Shown one piece after another: positions 37,192-51,318 of a DNA stretch of 64,000 bases. A model generated the notes under the pieces. The model ran no database searches and had not been told where the DNA came from. It saw nothing but the letters and a program-made list of their open reading frames with translations. Position 1 is the stretch's first letter; the number at the start of each line of letters is the position of its first letter. Origin of the DNA: Progne subis subis (taxonomy: Eukaryota > Chordata > Aves > Passeriformes > Hirundinidae); NCBI GenBank assembly GCA_022316685.1, contig JAKJHU010000057.1:2170001-2234000 (forward strand). Direction: 5' to 3'. Both the position numbers and the translations under genes were made by a program.

Positions 37192-40100
37192 GCCATCTCT
37201 TTTACTCCAGAAGGTGAAGCATTGGGTGGCTCTCTCTAGAGCTGGCCAGGGTAGGCTGTGGTGGTTGGGGAGGGACCCAAGCAGGGCTCCTGCAGGTTGT
37301 AGTTCTGCTTTTGTACAGCTGGCACTGTACAACAAAATGTTCTGCTCAGTGCGTGGCTCCCCTCCTCATTTCTTTTCTCTTGATACAAGTTTTTTTATTT
37401 CATGAGGGACCTTATTCCTGCAGAAAATAAAGAACTGTCTGTCTGCTAACCCTGGGGGGACAATGCAAGGGCATATTTAAAACATGCTGTCCCTCAAACT
37501 CCCTTTTCTTTCCTCTCCTATTGCATCCACGTAAGTGCCCAGGCCCACAGATGTTCTTTTTTCACTCTTTTTATTATTTTTTCTATAGCAGCTCAGCACA
37601 AGAGTGAGCTCCAGAAAGAGCCTCAGTTGTTCTGTTGATTCCTGACATGCGCAATTACATTTAACCTTTTCATGCACAGCATTGTACTTGGCAACTGAGT
37701 GGATGCTAAATGCCGTCTGCTTTGCCATCATCTCTCCTTTATCCTCCAGTGAGGATAGTAGTGCTTTGAGCAAATCTCAAGCAAGATATTTGTGCACCCT
37801 CTGCTAAACCTCAGGCTGCTTGGTGAGATGCTACTACTCTCCAGTTTCATCAAAGTCTGCTGATGGAGTTTATATAATTTCAGTGTCTATATTCTGCTAT
37901 AGATTTGCTGTGGGTTTTATTAAATAATCTGTGAGGTTTAAGGCAGAAAAATTATTTGGTATTTCTGTGAGGCCATACGCACTCTTTTCAATCTTGTAAC
38001 GATTCATTTGCCTAGTATATACTGACCCTTAGTGGCAAACTGAGATTTTAATTGCATTGCCAAGTTTCTAAATTTTGCTTTTCTCTTGGGCCAACTGTTC
38101 AGAAAATGGCAGGAATATTTGCTGTGCATCAGGATAGTCTATCTATGTAAATAGCCCACAATGTCTTCAACAGACATTAACAGGCATGTGAAAATAATGA
38201 TGACAGGTGTTATTAGCTCTTCTGAAGGGAGGGCTTTGGGAAGCAGGAGTGTCAAAAGGTTATTCCAAAATGCAAAACAAAAATGCTGGCATTGAGAAGC
38301 AATACTCTCCACATAATGAGAAACAAATAAGAACTCAGTATCTGGCACTAACGAACACCTCAAGCTAACTGTGGAATGAGTATTAATTAGGTTTCCAAAA
38401 TAGCATCTTTCTGAAAAGCAGCTGAGGTGTAATATTGCTCCTTATTAATCAAAGCAATGGGACAATGTGAACTCTGCAAAAAATAAATGGTTTGCAGATG
38501 GCTGTGTGCATCTTTAATAATGGCAGAAGAACACAAGTTACAGCTTTAAATGCCAGGGATCCTTTCTGCATCTTCTCCCTTTCAGAGAGCGATATTTGCA
38601 GTTTTCAAGGCAGTGAGGAAAGTGTGTTGGTTTCTTATTACATTTTCCCTGCAGCATAAATTCTGTTGATTTGCTTCCCTAATCATTCTAATTATACTGC
38701 CATATGTTGCTCTCATCTTTCTTTTTCTCTCCTAATGGGACATAGATTCTCTCTTTTGAATATGTCATTTGTTTATTACATTTATCAAGGGTTTTAACAT
38801 TATATGGGACTTTTAATTGCTTTTTTAAACACTCAGCAGATTGAATATTAAAAACAGACATGAAGGTCAACTATAAATAATATTTAAATTGCTCATGACA
38901 TTTTTATTCTCTAATTTACTGGAAATATCAACTGTGCAGTCATGCTCCTGTATCTACTATTTACTTGAAACTACACACATGTCCTCCAGAGCTACTTGGG
39001 TCACAGTTCTGCCCTATCCCAAACCACCTTGAGCCTAGCAGAATAGGAGTCTTCCCCAGGTGGGAATGCTAAAATAAAGACGCATCATGCATTATATTAA
39101 AATGTTTGACCCAGATATGCTGCCATTAATTCCAGTTGTGAATTACTGCTGAACCCCCGAACAACAAAGGTGAATGCTCATTTCCGAGAAGTGAGAAAAG
39201 CACCGTTCTCTCTCAAAGCTGAGCCTCAAAGATAAGGAAGCACAATTTCAGTAAAAGAACTCAAGATGGCCTAAAGTTAAACACGAGCTTTGTGCAGAGA
39301 CATTAGACCCTCAGAGTACCCTTCACTGCAGAAAACAAAATCTGTAAGCCAGTTGAATAAAGAGAAAGCAAGAGACAACCAATCACTATCCAGTTAACAA
39401 ATTAATTTCTGGTATAATGACACCATCTCTCTTGGCTTTCATGGAAGTGCATTATAGGTGAATTTGACCCTTTGGCTCACTGGATTTTGGTTGAGATAAT
39501 CGTATCAGGCTTTACAAAAATAATCAGCCAATACTTTCAACTAACTCGAAGTTTATTCATGGTATTATGATACAAGTCTTTCTTGCAGGTTCAGGAGTGT
39601 TGCTTGTAGGTGCACCAGCATTGGGTCCTATGCCATGATGAGACATCTTTAAAACTACAGCCCAAATAAAAGTGAAGAAACTTCAATTCTGCTTAACTGT
39701 TCCATCTTAAAGCCAAGACTGTACCTACCATTTTGATTTTTGCCCCCTTATTTAGCTACAATTTCTGTTACTTCTGATCTGTAATAATGACAGGGTGTTG
39801 CAAACACATAAAACTCAACAGCTTTAAAGTTCATATACTATGTAATCTGTCAGAATAGCTGATTTTGTTAAGATATTATCTGTCCAAGTTCAGCTAATGT
39901 AAAGTTCCACAAAAATTCTCCTCTCAAAGGACTTGCCTTGGCACAAAGAAAGTACTTTGCAGCAAAGTTCAGCCCAAAAAAGTTTTATAAGAGATTTTTT
40001 CCATTTATAACTCCATGGTTATGACTTCATTCTTTGTTCCCAGGGGAAAAATAAGATATTCACAGTTTGATAAAACTTATGAATGTTTGCCCTGCAACAT

Positions 40101-40280
40101 GGAAAAGGAGTCTCTGGAGACCCATTAAATACTTAAATGACCAGGAAAGTAAAATTATTGCAGGGAAGTAGCCTAAATGTTTGCATAGTGTTTGACAGAG
40201 GACATTTGCTTTTACTCGTAGCATTAAATATTAAATTCATCTCCACTCATTTTTCCATACTGTTTTTCAAGGTTGTGATT

Positions 40281-40302
40281 AAAAAAAAAAAAAAAAAAAA
40301 AA
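40281..40302 (+). repeat. Poly(A) tract, 22 nt
   Basis: A plain A run, intergenic. Confidence 0.95.
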
Positions 40303-43300
40303 TGCTTTAAAAGGGGTGTGCTCTCCTTTCAGACAAAGCTTTGTCTGCTAAACTACTGTGCACAGAAATCTCTAATCTGCTGCTGGAGAACATAAGTCAT
40401 ACTTACATATTCTTCTTTCTCATACAATAACTATATAGTCCGTTAAAAATACACATTTTAGACACTTACCGCTAGTGATCGTGATTTGTTAATTTGAAAT
40501 TATTTTCATCACAGCAGTGGCTTGACTTCTGGCATCTCTACAAGAAGAAGGTCCTCTTTGCATGTAGCTCAGATAGCACCTGGAAAAGAGGAACTGCAAA
40601 GAATGTGGTATAAAGTAGTTGTCTTGGTTTATTTTCATCATGTACCCAGTCAGGATTTGATACGTGTTTGAGCCTGTGAGATTCTTTCCGTTCATTTTCA
40701 ACCCAGGTAGAAAGGGGTCCTGTTTAATTCCACTTACACGGAACTTGGATTATAAAACTTACACCATGCCATGGAGGTATCTCTCCAAGTCATACCCTTC
40801 CTGAAGAATTGTTGCTAACAAGTACATCCCAGTGGCTCCTACTACTTCCACCACAGTAAGAATTTTTTGTGTAAAAAATATTTTATTGGTTACGTCTTTC
40901 TTTGTGCAAGGGCTATTTTAGCCATAAAGGCTAAGGAGGCAAGACTTGCTTGAAGAAATTGTTTTCAAATGTGCTATGAGGATGAGAGTGAGTTTGTGTA
41001 GCAAACTGGGACAGTAATGGAAAGATTGTGGAGTCCCAAATGGGTGAAAGGGCTGGAAATGACCATATATGCACTGTCACTTCTCAAAGACAATCATATA
41101 CCAATCAGCAAAAATGCTCCAGGAAATCAAATTTGTAACTAACACTCAGGAGCTTCACAATCCTTGCCCTCAAATCAGATTTATTAGGGAATATCATCAT
41201 AGGAAATATGGACAAATACAGCAGAAAAAAACCCACACAGTTGCAGACTGCCTTCTTGAAAATTAAATTTAAAAAATACTGGCTAGATCATAACCCATAA
41301 CAATTTACATAATATATCTGTCATATATCTCAAGATAAAAGTACAAAATAAAACTCTTGAGGGCTCATTTATGCTACAGCTCCTCAGTGTGCTCAATGCA
41401 GGGTACATGCCCAGAATGCTGTGGGAGAGATGCAGATACAAACACCATTTCTCGGGGCCCCATGCAGTGTTTAGGTAGTGCAGCCTTACAGGTTTCACAG
41501 ATAAAACTGCTGTTCAGGGAGAGGCTCCCTCAAGAAGCCTTTCTGCCATATAAACCCAAATTTCACCCAGCCCAAAGTCTTAACCAACACGTGTTGGTCT
41601 TCTACATCAAAAAAAATTCCTCCTCATCCAAACAACACACTAAGCTTTGGGTCATGTCCAGGAAAAATCTTGCTAGGAATAAAGGAAGGAAGGAAGAAAG
41701 AAAGAGAATCAGCTCGCATTAACAAAAAAATAAGGACTCTTCTTGTATTTCCGTAACATCTACCATAGTGATAAAATCTGAATACAAATGAGCTAATAAG
41801 ATTCTTTATAGAAAAAAATCACTCTTCTTTGCTAATGAATGAGATCTGCAGGCAACGAGCGCCTCCCGTGAGACCAGGAGCTCCTTCTAGCTTCTGCAGT
41901 GGGAGATCTTGGTGCTCACTATGACAACAGGATGCTGAGAGCCCCACGGGGTGCTTCAAGTTCTCTGCAGAATCTGTTCTATTTTCTGCTTGTATTTCCA
42001 GGTGAAGTTTTTTGCAGAGTAATAAATCTCAAAGGGATAGAGAGACAGAAAAATACTTTAAGTTCAGCTATGGGAAAAGTCTGAAATTGAAAATACAATA
42101 TAAAGATTAAATTCTGATTGTTTCAGACTTTCAGTCTCAGTGAATCAGAAATTACCATGTTGAAAAACAGTCAATAGCAAATATCTAACTGGCCTAGACT
42201 TTAAAGGTAGTAGTTGTCTTTTTTTCTTTTCAAATTTGGTGGGAACTATAGGTGATCTACTCATCTGAAATAAGTTTCTGACTTCTCAGATCTTAATCAA
42301 AGATTTTCCACTGCCACAGCATATGGCAACTTACAATTAAAAAAAGTCTGATATGACCATTAAATTTCTTCTTTTGTCATAAGGACAATAAGAAGCCATA
42401 AGATGGTTTACATTTTATTACAAAGGAAAAAAAGGAGTCCGACATTCCCCAAAAGGATGCAAAGGTGCACAGAGTGGTCCAGGCTACTGATAATTTGCTC
42501 AAACACCAGCAGAGAATATATAAATTCTTAACTCTTAGCAAAAAATATTGATTGCGTTATAACATCTATGATACAATTTCATCTGTTAATATTTCATTCG
42601 TTAACGGCACTGTACAGAGATTTGTCCATGCTAAATACAAGCCTTGGATCAGATACACAAAACAATTTAAATGTATTTTTTACATCCTATATGCACAAAC
42701 ATTTCTTAAGTTAAAACTATGCATACTACTTATGCATAGCACATATATGGCTTACATATTCAATGACAGGAATTCCACCTTTTGGCATGCCCTTGTCCCA
42801 GGACTCAGAGCTTACATTGTTCCCAGCTCAATTATGACTGTTTTGCTGTCAGAAAAGAGTCAACAGGTTTGGACATGTAATGGTCCCTCAGCAAAGGTGA
42901 TTGTTTTATGATTCCTTCTTCAATCGGACAAAGCGTGCCCTTGTTGAGGTGGAGCCTGATGCCCGCTGAGCTCTGGTTGGATCCCTGAAGCAGCAGATGA
43001 ACAGCACACGGGTTTCAATCACCCTTGGCACAGAGGAGAGTGCCACTGCCCCCAGGATTCCCCTTCAGAGCAGACCATGGCTGATTAGAAAGACTTTTTG
43101 TTCAGTGAGGTAATAACCACAGAGTCCAAAAGGAGAACAGGGAGAGCAGTGACCCAAGCCACCAGAGCGCCTACAACCTGAACGGGAGCCTAGAGGTTTC
43201 CTGGCAGGTTCCAGCAGAGGGAAACGAGGTGGGCTGCAGCTGTGTGAGACACCCAGACAAATCAGGAGGGGTCATGTGCAGCTCAGGGGAAGCAGAGATG

Positions 43301-46166
43301 AAAATGGAGTTTCTTTTTGGGCACAGTTTGGGCTGGAGGGCTCATTCTGAGGTTTCTTGCAGAGGTAACTGCCTGTGTGCTGCTGTTTTTGCTGCCCCTC
43401 AGAAAGGAACAAACTCTAGCAAAGACATTGCGGGATGCATATTGTCACCTTTGCGTTTGAGATAAACCATGACATAAGGCCTCGGTGCTACCTTCCAATT
43501 CTATCTGAGAGGCAACACCACATTCTGCTGAAGTGAAGCAATTTTCATGTATTTCCGTTGCTGTTTCTTCCGCCCTACAAAACAATAATTACCAGCTTCA
43601 TGGTAGGGCTGACACCAGTGCTGATGTATTTCAAAATATTACAGGATTCACAATATTTTAATCTTTAACACCAGATGTTATCCAATTAATTTTAAAGAGA
43701 TATTTCAAATACTTTCAAATTTGTTCAACACCAATTCTGTCCATATGGCAGCCACTGCAATGGGGAAGAATCTTCAATCACACAGGCTGCTCAGCATAAT
43801 TTTACAACTGCCCTGTACAGTCTACAAACATTTATTTCCAGATATTTTAAGGAAGCTAGCAAGTAGGACTTTTATGGTGCATGCAGCATGATTGCATGAA
43901 CAAGTATCTAGAAACACATTTCATTTTGATTTTCCATTTTCAATGGACACCAGCAGCAGTGACACGTAACAGCAATCCCAGGCAGATGACAAACATCTTG
44001 TTTTCACATATCTCATGATTAACTGGAAACGTCTGGTACCAGTGATGCAACAAAGCAAGGTCCAACTTTGGCTGAAAAAATTCTTTTGGCTAGTTTAAGA
44101 AAGCAGAATAGAAGAGGAAATAGCAACACATAAACAACTGAAATCTTGCGAGTTTTTAAGTGCCTTGAGTTACCAGCTCAGGGTTTTACATTTTACATTT
44201 TTGAACATTTTGTTCAATCACTCTCCACAGAAATAGGATGATCCAAGAACAGGTTGACAGATAACAGCCTCTGAGATCATGAGGTAGGAACAGCTAGAGT
44301 TCTTTTCTCCTGCAACAGAGGTCAAATGAAAATTCATAAACAAGAGACTTTTGATACTACTGCTTCCAATATTCCATATACTTGAGTTGAAGATGATTTA
44401 TTGCATGATCATTTAGTCTGACACTAAGGATTCAGTGATTTAAAAGTATTGGGTTTTCCTTCTTTATAGTGAATTTTTTAAGGTGACATTGAAAGTGGGG
44501 TGGGTATTCTGTGTCCTCATTTCAAAATTTTCTAATATAAGGACAACTTGGAGGGAGCAAAGAAGTTAAGAACAGCACTAAGCGAGCCTTTATGGTATAA
44601 AACACTTCCCATTAAAAGAAAGAAATTACCAAATTACCTGTCCTGCCTGAAATGTCAGAAGCTTTTAAGAAATGGCAAGTCTAGTTCTGTACCAGTGCTT
44701 CTGTCTGCTCCGTGGCTTTTACAATATCTTCTGACTTCTTACAGTGTTTAGGCTCACCTGGAAGATAAACAAATGTGACTGGGAACCTGAATGAGGAAGT
44801 TAACCAAGTCAAGTGAATCTGTACAGCCATAGACAGACAGACAGAATCTAGTTCCTCAAGATACTTTAAGGTTAAAATGAGGTTTCAGTCACTGTTTTCT
44901 TTGTTGCTTTCTCACCAGTATAAGCATCAGCTTAATTAAATAATCATTATGGTTTACCCACAAGGCAAAAGACAGAATGAAAGCAATAAATCACAGCATA
45001 AAACAAAACTATGAAGACTTTTACATGAGTGTTAATAAAGTGGGTTTGGTTCATTTTTTTTCTTCCAGCTTACTGAAAGTCAAAATTGACCCCCTGCAAA
45101 GGGCTGCTTACACCCTCTTCACCGTAGGCTTTCCAATCAGAGTCTAAGATACTCCCAGATAACGAAAGATGTCGGTGCCAGGTTCTAAGAATTCAATTAA
45201 CTCAATCAGATAGGAGCAATGACACAGAGTAACACAAGCAGCTTTCAAACTAAGCAATACATTGTCAATCTCAAATAGACAATCACAGAATTAAACTGCT
45301 ACTTAAACTATTTCTTCAGTTGCTTTGAACGAGTACAGATGAGCAATTTATACACTGAGATGGTAGGCAGGGTGCAACATAGCAAACTCACAGTGTTATT
45401 TACTAACTACATATAGTAACTTCTCTGTTTCATCCACTGGATTGAGGGATCCCACCAGTAAGAACACCGAATGGAAAATGTCAAAAAGGAAAAGGATAGA
45501 AGTCTTAAAAGTGGAAAAGATTACATGGGAGAAGCTTAAAAGTTACAAAAATAGAGAGGTGAATATTTTTGAAACCCAGAAAACAAAGGCAGAAGTAGCT
45601 GAAAGGGAAAGCAGATGATGCGTGATCTGAAAGGAAAATTGAAAGATGAGGCTGACAGTTTAGAAAAGAGAACAGGAAGAGAGGAAAGAAAACTCAAGAG
45701 AACAAGCATGAAAATAATAAGAAAATTAATACCTATGAATCTGCCATGATTTCACTGCAAACAAATAGGAATTGCTACTGATTTCACCCTTGTTTAACTA
45801 CCTCGAATGGTGGCAGAGTGCATGCTGCCCACTCTGTAGTGCAGCCACAAGCAGACGGGCCACATTCCCACAAGAAGCATCCTACACCACCCCTTACTTT
45901 ACATAAATTTAGTGTAGGTGGAATACAGACAACCAATACTTCAAAGGCTTTTAAAGTCTCAAAATTGGAATAAAATTAATTAGAATAAGAATGTCTACAG
46001 ATTTTTCAGCCTGTGGCTCTTTATGGAGGGATTTATCTTTGTTAGCATTATTATTCCACAAAAGCAAAAAAGGGAAGGTGGGAAGAAGTATGAAAGTAAA
46101 AGCTATTTATCTAAATATTTAAATTTTACACTAGACACTTGAGTTTGTGGAAGCCTTAAAACTCAG

Positions 46167-46655
46167 CACAGAATATGCTGAGTTGAAAGGGGCCCACAGG
46201 GATCATCACATCCAGCTCCTGGCCTTGCTCAGCACCATCACCAAGAATCACACCATGTGCCTGAAATCCTCCAGATGCTTCTTGAACTCTGTCAAGCTTA
46301 GTGCTGCGACCACTGCCCTGGGCAGCCCGTTTTGGTGCCCAAACACCCTCTGGGTGAAGAACTTTTTTTCTAATATCCGATCTAAACCTCCTCAATGCAA
46401 TTTCAGGCCACTCTCTTGAGTCCTGTCACTGGTCACCGCAGAGAAGAGATCAGTACCTGCCTGTCCTCTTCCCTCACGGTAAAGCTGTAACTGGGATGAG
46501 GTCTTCCCTCAGTCTCCTCTTCTCCAGGCTGAACAGAGCAAATTACTTCAGCTGCTCCTCATACAGCTTCTGCTCCAGACCCTTTCCATCCTGTGGCCTC
46601 CTCTGGATGCTCTAATAGCTTAATATCTTTCTTATATTGTGGTACAAATTTCAAA
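46167..46655 (-). mobile_element. CR1 LINE 3' end, minus orientation
   Basis: Read on the plus strand it begins CACAGAATATGCTGAGTTGA and continues through TCCAGCTCCTGGCC, CACACCATGTGCCTGA, CTCTGGGTGAAGAAC, GTCCTGTCACTGGTCACC, AGTCTCCTCTTCTCCAGGCT and a CTAATAGCTTAATATCTTTC-like end. This is the reverse complement of a well-preserved avian CR1 3' region. It is 5'-truncated at about 46655, keeps no intact reverse transcriptase, and is the longest CR1 copy in the window. Confidence 0.95.
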
Positions 46656-48576
46656 GACTAAACATTAACTTCTAAGACATATATAGCTTTTTGTTTGTGC
46701 ATCAAGTTTTTTATGTGATAAAAATATGTGGTCGCTAACGGCTGTTATCTTATAAACCCTATCTTTTCTATAAACACATTATTTGTTTTTTAATCTAACC
46801 TTCCCTCGGTCCTTATCCCACGCACGAACGTGGCTGCCTTCCCTTAGTGCCAGGACCGTGGTTTACCCAGGGAGCACTCAGGAAGCAGGCAGCACGGCCA
46901 TCTGCTCCCGCTCTGCTGGGACACAGAGGGTTCCACACTGGCTGAGCTCCGTGGGCCAGCGCAGCACCGAGCGGTCACCAAGCGCTCGCATGGCACGCAT
47001 GATCCCCTGACGGCACCTGCAGCACCATAAATCATAAAATATGCACTGCTGTTGGTGTGGATCTGCCCACGACTGTTTAACCTGGTTGTTCTCCAGAGGC
47101 TCTCACTTACTGACTGATGACATTGAATGTGCTGCACCCCGACGGGGCTGGGCAGTGCTCTCCTGTCGTATAGAGTGAAGCTATTGTAAATCTGTTGTAT
47201 CACAGATATATTATCTCCTTGCACTTTGATATTAAGGATTAATGTGGACATCATTACAAGTGAGAAGTTAAGTTTGCCAATTAGCATTCATAAATCATTG
47301 AAAAGTGGAGTTGTTTAATTAAACATAAGCAGTTTTTAAAATTAATGTTCTAATTAATAAATCACTCAGAAGAAAAGGAAAATCGCCACTTAAAAAAAAT
47401 CACCTTATAATAATTTCATTTAATCTTCTACCATTCAATTAAATGAAAGTGAGATGATGGACAGGAAAAAAGGTATTGTGAAGAAAAACAACATTCAGTC
47501 TCAACTGCAGTGGTTGTAACAGCAACCCTCCAGTCTCCCCTTTGCACCAGCCTGGACCCAGGGCAGAGATACTCCTGTTGCTAAAATGTGATGTTCTACA
47601 ATAACACCTAGAAAGATATGTGATACAAGGAGTGGAAAACAGCCACTTTTAAATTTTTTTAAATGGGGTACCCCCTCATCATAGCACATCCAAACATTTG
47701 TTGGCAGTTCCCAAGAATGCACAGACATCATCTTCCTATATTCCCCAACTGTTTCACAACTGAATCACAGAAAACTTAACTGTATTTTCTGCTTTTTATA
47801 AAAGACAGAACAATGACAGTTAACATACGAAATTTCAACCTGAATAACCATGTTGCTTTTCTTTTTCCTTTCTATCTTACCCTCCCAGCCCTAGCAGCCA
47901 CAGAAGCTCGCTTCTCCACCCCAGGAGTCAGCAAGCACTCTGGACATCCCCTTAGCCTTCTGCCCCCTGTACCCCCAATACAGAAACTACAGAAGCAGAG
48001 GAGTCTTCTTCTTGGAAGAAGCATGGAGAGTGCTAATAATGTCCTGATAGACGTATGGTGTCTCTTGGTTATAAAATGGATCCACTGGACATCAACAGAG
48101 GTGCAAAAACACTATTAAAAACCTAATAGTTTCTTACCCATTTCATAAATTTTGCAGTTTGAAGTTTCAAAGTACAATGCATGCCTCTAAAAAATGTCCT
48201 GCCTTAGAAAATAAATGAGATTAGCCTTCTATAAGATAAGAAATCTCTGCTCTCATTGGAAAAGGTGGGATGTAAAGATTGACAAGACAACAGAGTGGAT
48301 TAACTGCATGCTGAGCTGTATCTGATCTCTCAAACATCTTTTCTGTTGGTCAGCCATCTAAAGACCCACAAGTACAGCTACACCACAACTGCCTTCTGCC
48401 AAGTCTGCAAGACAAAAGATGCAGCTCTTCCTACTGCATTACTCATCCAGGAGATGGGGAACTTCTCTAAGGCACTTAAATTTTAAGTTGAGCTTTAATA
48501 CAAAGCTGGTGTAAAAAATACATGTAAAAAGATAAAATGTCAGTTATTAGACAACTTCAAATGCTGTGAAAATAAT

Positions 48577-48582
48577 TTTATT
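48577..48582 (-). terminator. PDE1A: Candidate poly(A) signal for PDE1A
   Basis: A minus-strand AATAAA (plus TTTATT) lies about 1.0 kb after the PDE1A stop and is the first canonical hexamer I found downstream. A nearer variant, ATTAAA, at 49378-49383 is the alternative. Downstream GT content is only moderate. Confidence 0.4.
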
Positions 48583-49589
48583 GTAAATATTTTGATTTAG
48601 GGCCCTAAATTAACCATCTGTTATTTCTGATGGAAAAAACCTGTCAACAATAAAAGCATGGAGCCATGGAATGCGGAAATATAAAGTGGGAGTTCTCCAT
48701 AAAAAGGTTTTTTGAGAAATATGCCAAGTCGTATACTCATGTGTAAGCTAAGCATTATAAGCATTTCAATGTTGCTGCTCAGACAATGCCATATTTCTGG
48801 CACAATATTGCAGGGCTTACTGTCATTAAAGCATTAATGACTTTCACATTTGAAGTAAAAGTGAGGAAAAGAAGTGTCATTATATCCTTGATTATTCTTG
48901 TTACCCTAATGCCTCAAAGCTTATTCTAACTACGAGCAAACTCAGAAAATAAAATGAATACACACAGTCTTCCTCTTCCTTTGGTAACAGCTATTCCTCA
49001 TTGCTTGGGCATGTTGCTCTTGGTTCTGTGTTGCAATTCCCAGATAAAATACTTACACTCTAAAAACATACTCTGACACTGTAGCGATTTCCTGGGTGCT
49101 CCACGTGTCTAGCAGGCAAAGTCAAGAGACTGATCTTCCTAATTAAGAGAATGACACAGTCCCATGACTACTACCATTGGCTAATTCCATCTACTTAAGC
49201 TCAGCTCCTAGGTTCACACTATGTTTGGTACAAAGGATGTGGTTTACAAAATAACAATCATATTAGGTGCCCAAACTAAGGGGAACAAATATTAATAGCG
49301 CAATTACTTATTCAAAAAGAAAATGTTAGATAGTTTTGTTTTGAAAGTTTACCTTATTCTCCAATAACAAATGGCTATTTAATTGTAAATATATATATTT
49401 AAATTATTCTAAAACCATTCTTCGAGTTCAACTAAAATATATAATTTAAAGAATTTTCTAGTAGGTACCAAATAGCTGATATCAAGAAGTTGATATTTGT
49501 TGATATGCTTCTATTTGATGTTTTAGGATACTTCTACACAGGCCTGAAGAAACTGTCCTATGCTGGTGGTTTGTAGACGCCTTATTTCA
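48577..49589 (-). other. PDE1A: PDE1A 3' UTR (extent inferred)
   Basis: This is AT-rich sequence after the PDE1A stop on the minus strand. An ATTAAA lies at 49378-49383 and an AATAAA at 48577-48582, so a UTR of about 0.2 kb or about 1.0 kb is possible. No open frame of interest was found. Confidence 0.5.
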
Positions 49590-49972
49590 ATTTTTTATAT
49601 TGCTGCTGATGTTTGACAGGGAGATTCCAGACACTGCTGCAGTTTCACCCTGGACAGCTTCTTTAGACTGGCTGGTGCTCTGTGATGAAGCATTACCATT
49701 CAGTGGGTCTGTATTCTGTGTCTCTTGCTGGGCATCGCTGAGATCTTTCTGGTTCGGATCAGAGTTAGTGCACTTTTCTGAGCTGGATTCATCACTCAGA
49801 GGAGTGTCGAAAGAGACTACTTGTAGGACGATGGATCTGGGAGGACAGGCTGTACCATCACTTCCCTGACTACTCTCATTTTGTGTCCTTGTTGCCTCTT
49901 CCTGTAACTGTGCATCTGTGGAATTTCTGCTTTGGTCTTTTTCCTGTTCACCAACACTTTTCACAAGTTCTT
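49587..49972 (-). CDS. PDE1A: PDE1A terminal coding exon, long polar tail
   Basis: The acceptor ttttgttccctctttgtag (minus strand) precedes 49972. The base left by the previous exon completes Glu, giving KELAAEEELVKSVGEQEKDQ. A long Ser/Gln/Asn/Thr/Glu-rich tail follows, with a hydrophobic island (PPRSIVLQVVSFDTPLSD). The stop is TGA at 49587-49589. The exon encodes 128 residues including the split one. Mammalian PDE1A isoforms I know end much sooner after KELAA, so the tail is unusually long and seems disordered. Its frame is fixed by splicing and is open throughout. A shorter alternative terminal exon could exist in the preceding 10 kb intron but was not found. Confidence 0.88.
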
Positions 49973-51301
49973 CTACAAAGAGGGAACAAAATAGGTGAAT
50001 TAGATAAGAAGGATATGCCACAATTTTTTGATTTCAGAGTAGTGACAGATAGAGCTGCACACAGGAACACTGTGAACATCAGTTTCTGCACGAGGCCATG
50101 CCCACTGTGTTTAATATGGGTCAGATTTCTGCTCCTGATTGCATGACTGCAGCTGAACCATAGCAGTGCTCTTTCTGGTTTGATGTCTAATAGGTACCTC
50201 TTTTTTGGCCATAATACAGAGCAAGGAGCATCATCAGACAACAGTAACCTGAGGGATGGGAACAGGAGGACCCTGGCTGTAGGCATGTCCCTCTGCAGTG
50301 GTGTTTGCCAGCATAGGACTAGGGAGAGCAGAACTCATCATTTCTGCAAGAGACAGAGGGCATGGAGGGGAACGCCGTGCTGGGGATGGGGCAGGCATCA
50401 GAATTGAGGGGAATCCCTGAAGGAAATTGGCCTATCACCCTGGAAAAGTCCAAACCATCAAGTTCGGAACAAGCTGGAACAAGCTATAGGGGGTTATGCA
50501 CATGCTGTCCTGTACTGCTGCCTTTTTGGCTAAATGCACATCTAGAGCAGGAAGGAACATACAGGCGGGAAACTGTGCTTCAGGGGACAGCAGCAACATA
50601 AAAAAAATAATGTTTGTGGAAGGCTCCACTCCTTGCTCTACTGCAGAGAACAGTACAAATGAAATGCCGCAAAGTAAAAGGAGAAAGAACAGAACAGCAC
50701 GGAGAGGTGGCTCCAGGAATAACTAGATGAAAAAGAAACAGAGAATGGAAAACTTATGATGGTAGGTGAAGAGTCCAACAAAAAATAAATGTACCATTCT
50801 TCATGGAGGGCCTATTTTCTTGCAATTATAATCTGTATTTCATAAATTTAGATTTTAGAATCTGTACACTAGTATAGAAGATACCAAATACTGTCAATTT
50901 AAAAAGTTAAAGCATTGCAGTTTGAATGATATGGGCATAAAACAGCTGCACAATATTGGATAAAATTCCTAATTTGGATGTTAGAAAAACCAAGTACTGA
51001 GATCCTTATTGAGTTCAACTGGCAGCTCTCAGAAACTTCAGGCTGTGAATGACCAGTGCAAATCCAGGCCACAAAGTGATTGCACATGACTAACTGAAAG
51101 ATATCCCAGACTGTAAACACATCTTTATTGCTGTCAGCATTTGGCACCAACTCACTTTCCTAAATCCAGAGAAAAGTTCCACCTGAAGTACAATTTGGTT
51201 TATGAAATGGGATGGAAGGGAACACCTTCAAACCTGAACTGACATGCAGAAGCATCGAATGGTTAATTTCCTTCTTTTGTTATTTATGCTTTCTAGTTTT
51301 C

Positions 51302-51318
51302 TTTTTTTTTTTTTTTTT
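51302..51318 (+). repeat. Poly(T) tract, 17 nt
   Basis: A plain T run in the PDE1A last intron. Confidence 0.9.

Larger units (their letters stand above)
34699..48576. other. Intergenic region between convergent PPP1R1C and PDE1A
   Basis: This is about 13.9 kb of AT-rich sequence between the two 3' ends. It holds A tracts at 35504, 37168 and 40281, an A/C-only tract at 36303-36531, a candidate terminal exon at 35736-36010, an isolated AATAAA with GT-rich downstream sequence at 37426-37431, and a CR1 copy at 46167-46655. A purine-rich AG word cluster (ggaagg/gaaag) lies near 41678-41708. No conserved coding exon was recognised. Confidence 0.75.

Noticed and set aside
46147..46419. 90-codon open frame, plus strand
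   Set aside because: It lies wholly inside an antisense CR1 copy.
46844..47287. 147-codon minus-strand frame
   Set aside because: It sits in a CpG-containing intergenic patch, with no family resemblance and no clear splice or poly(A) context.
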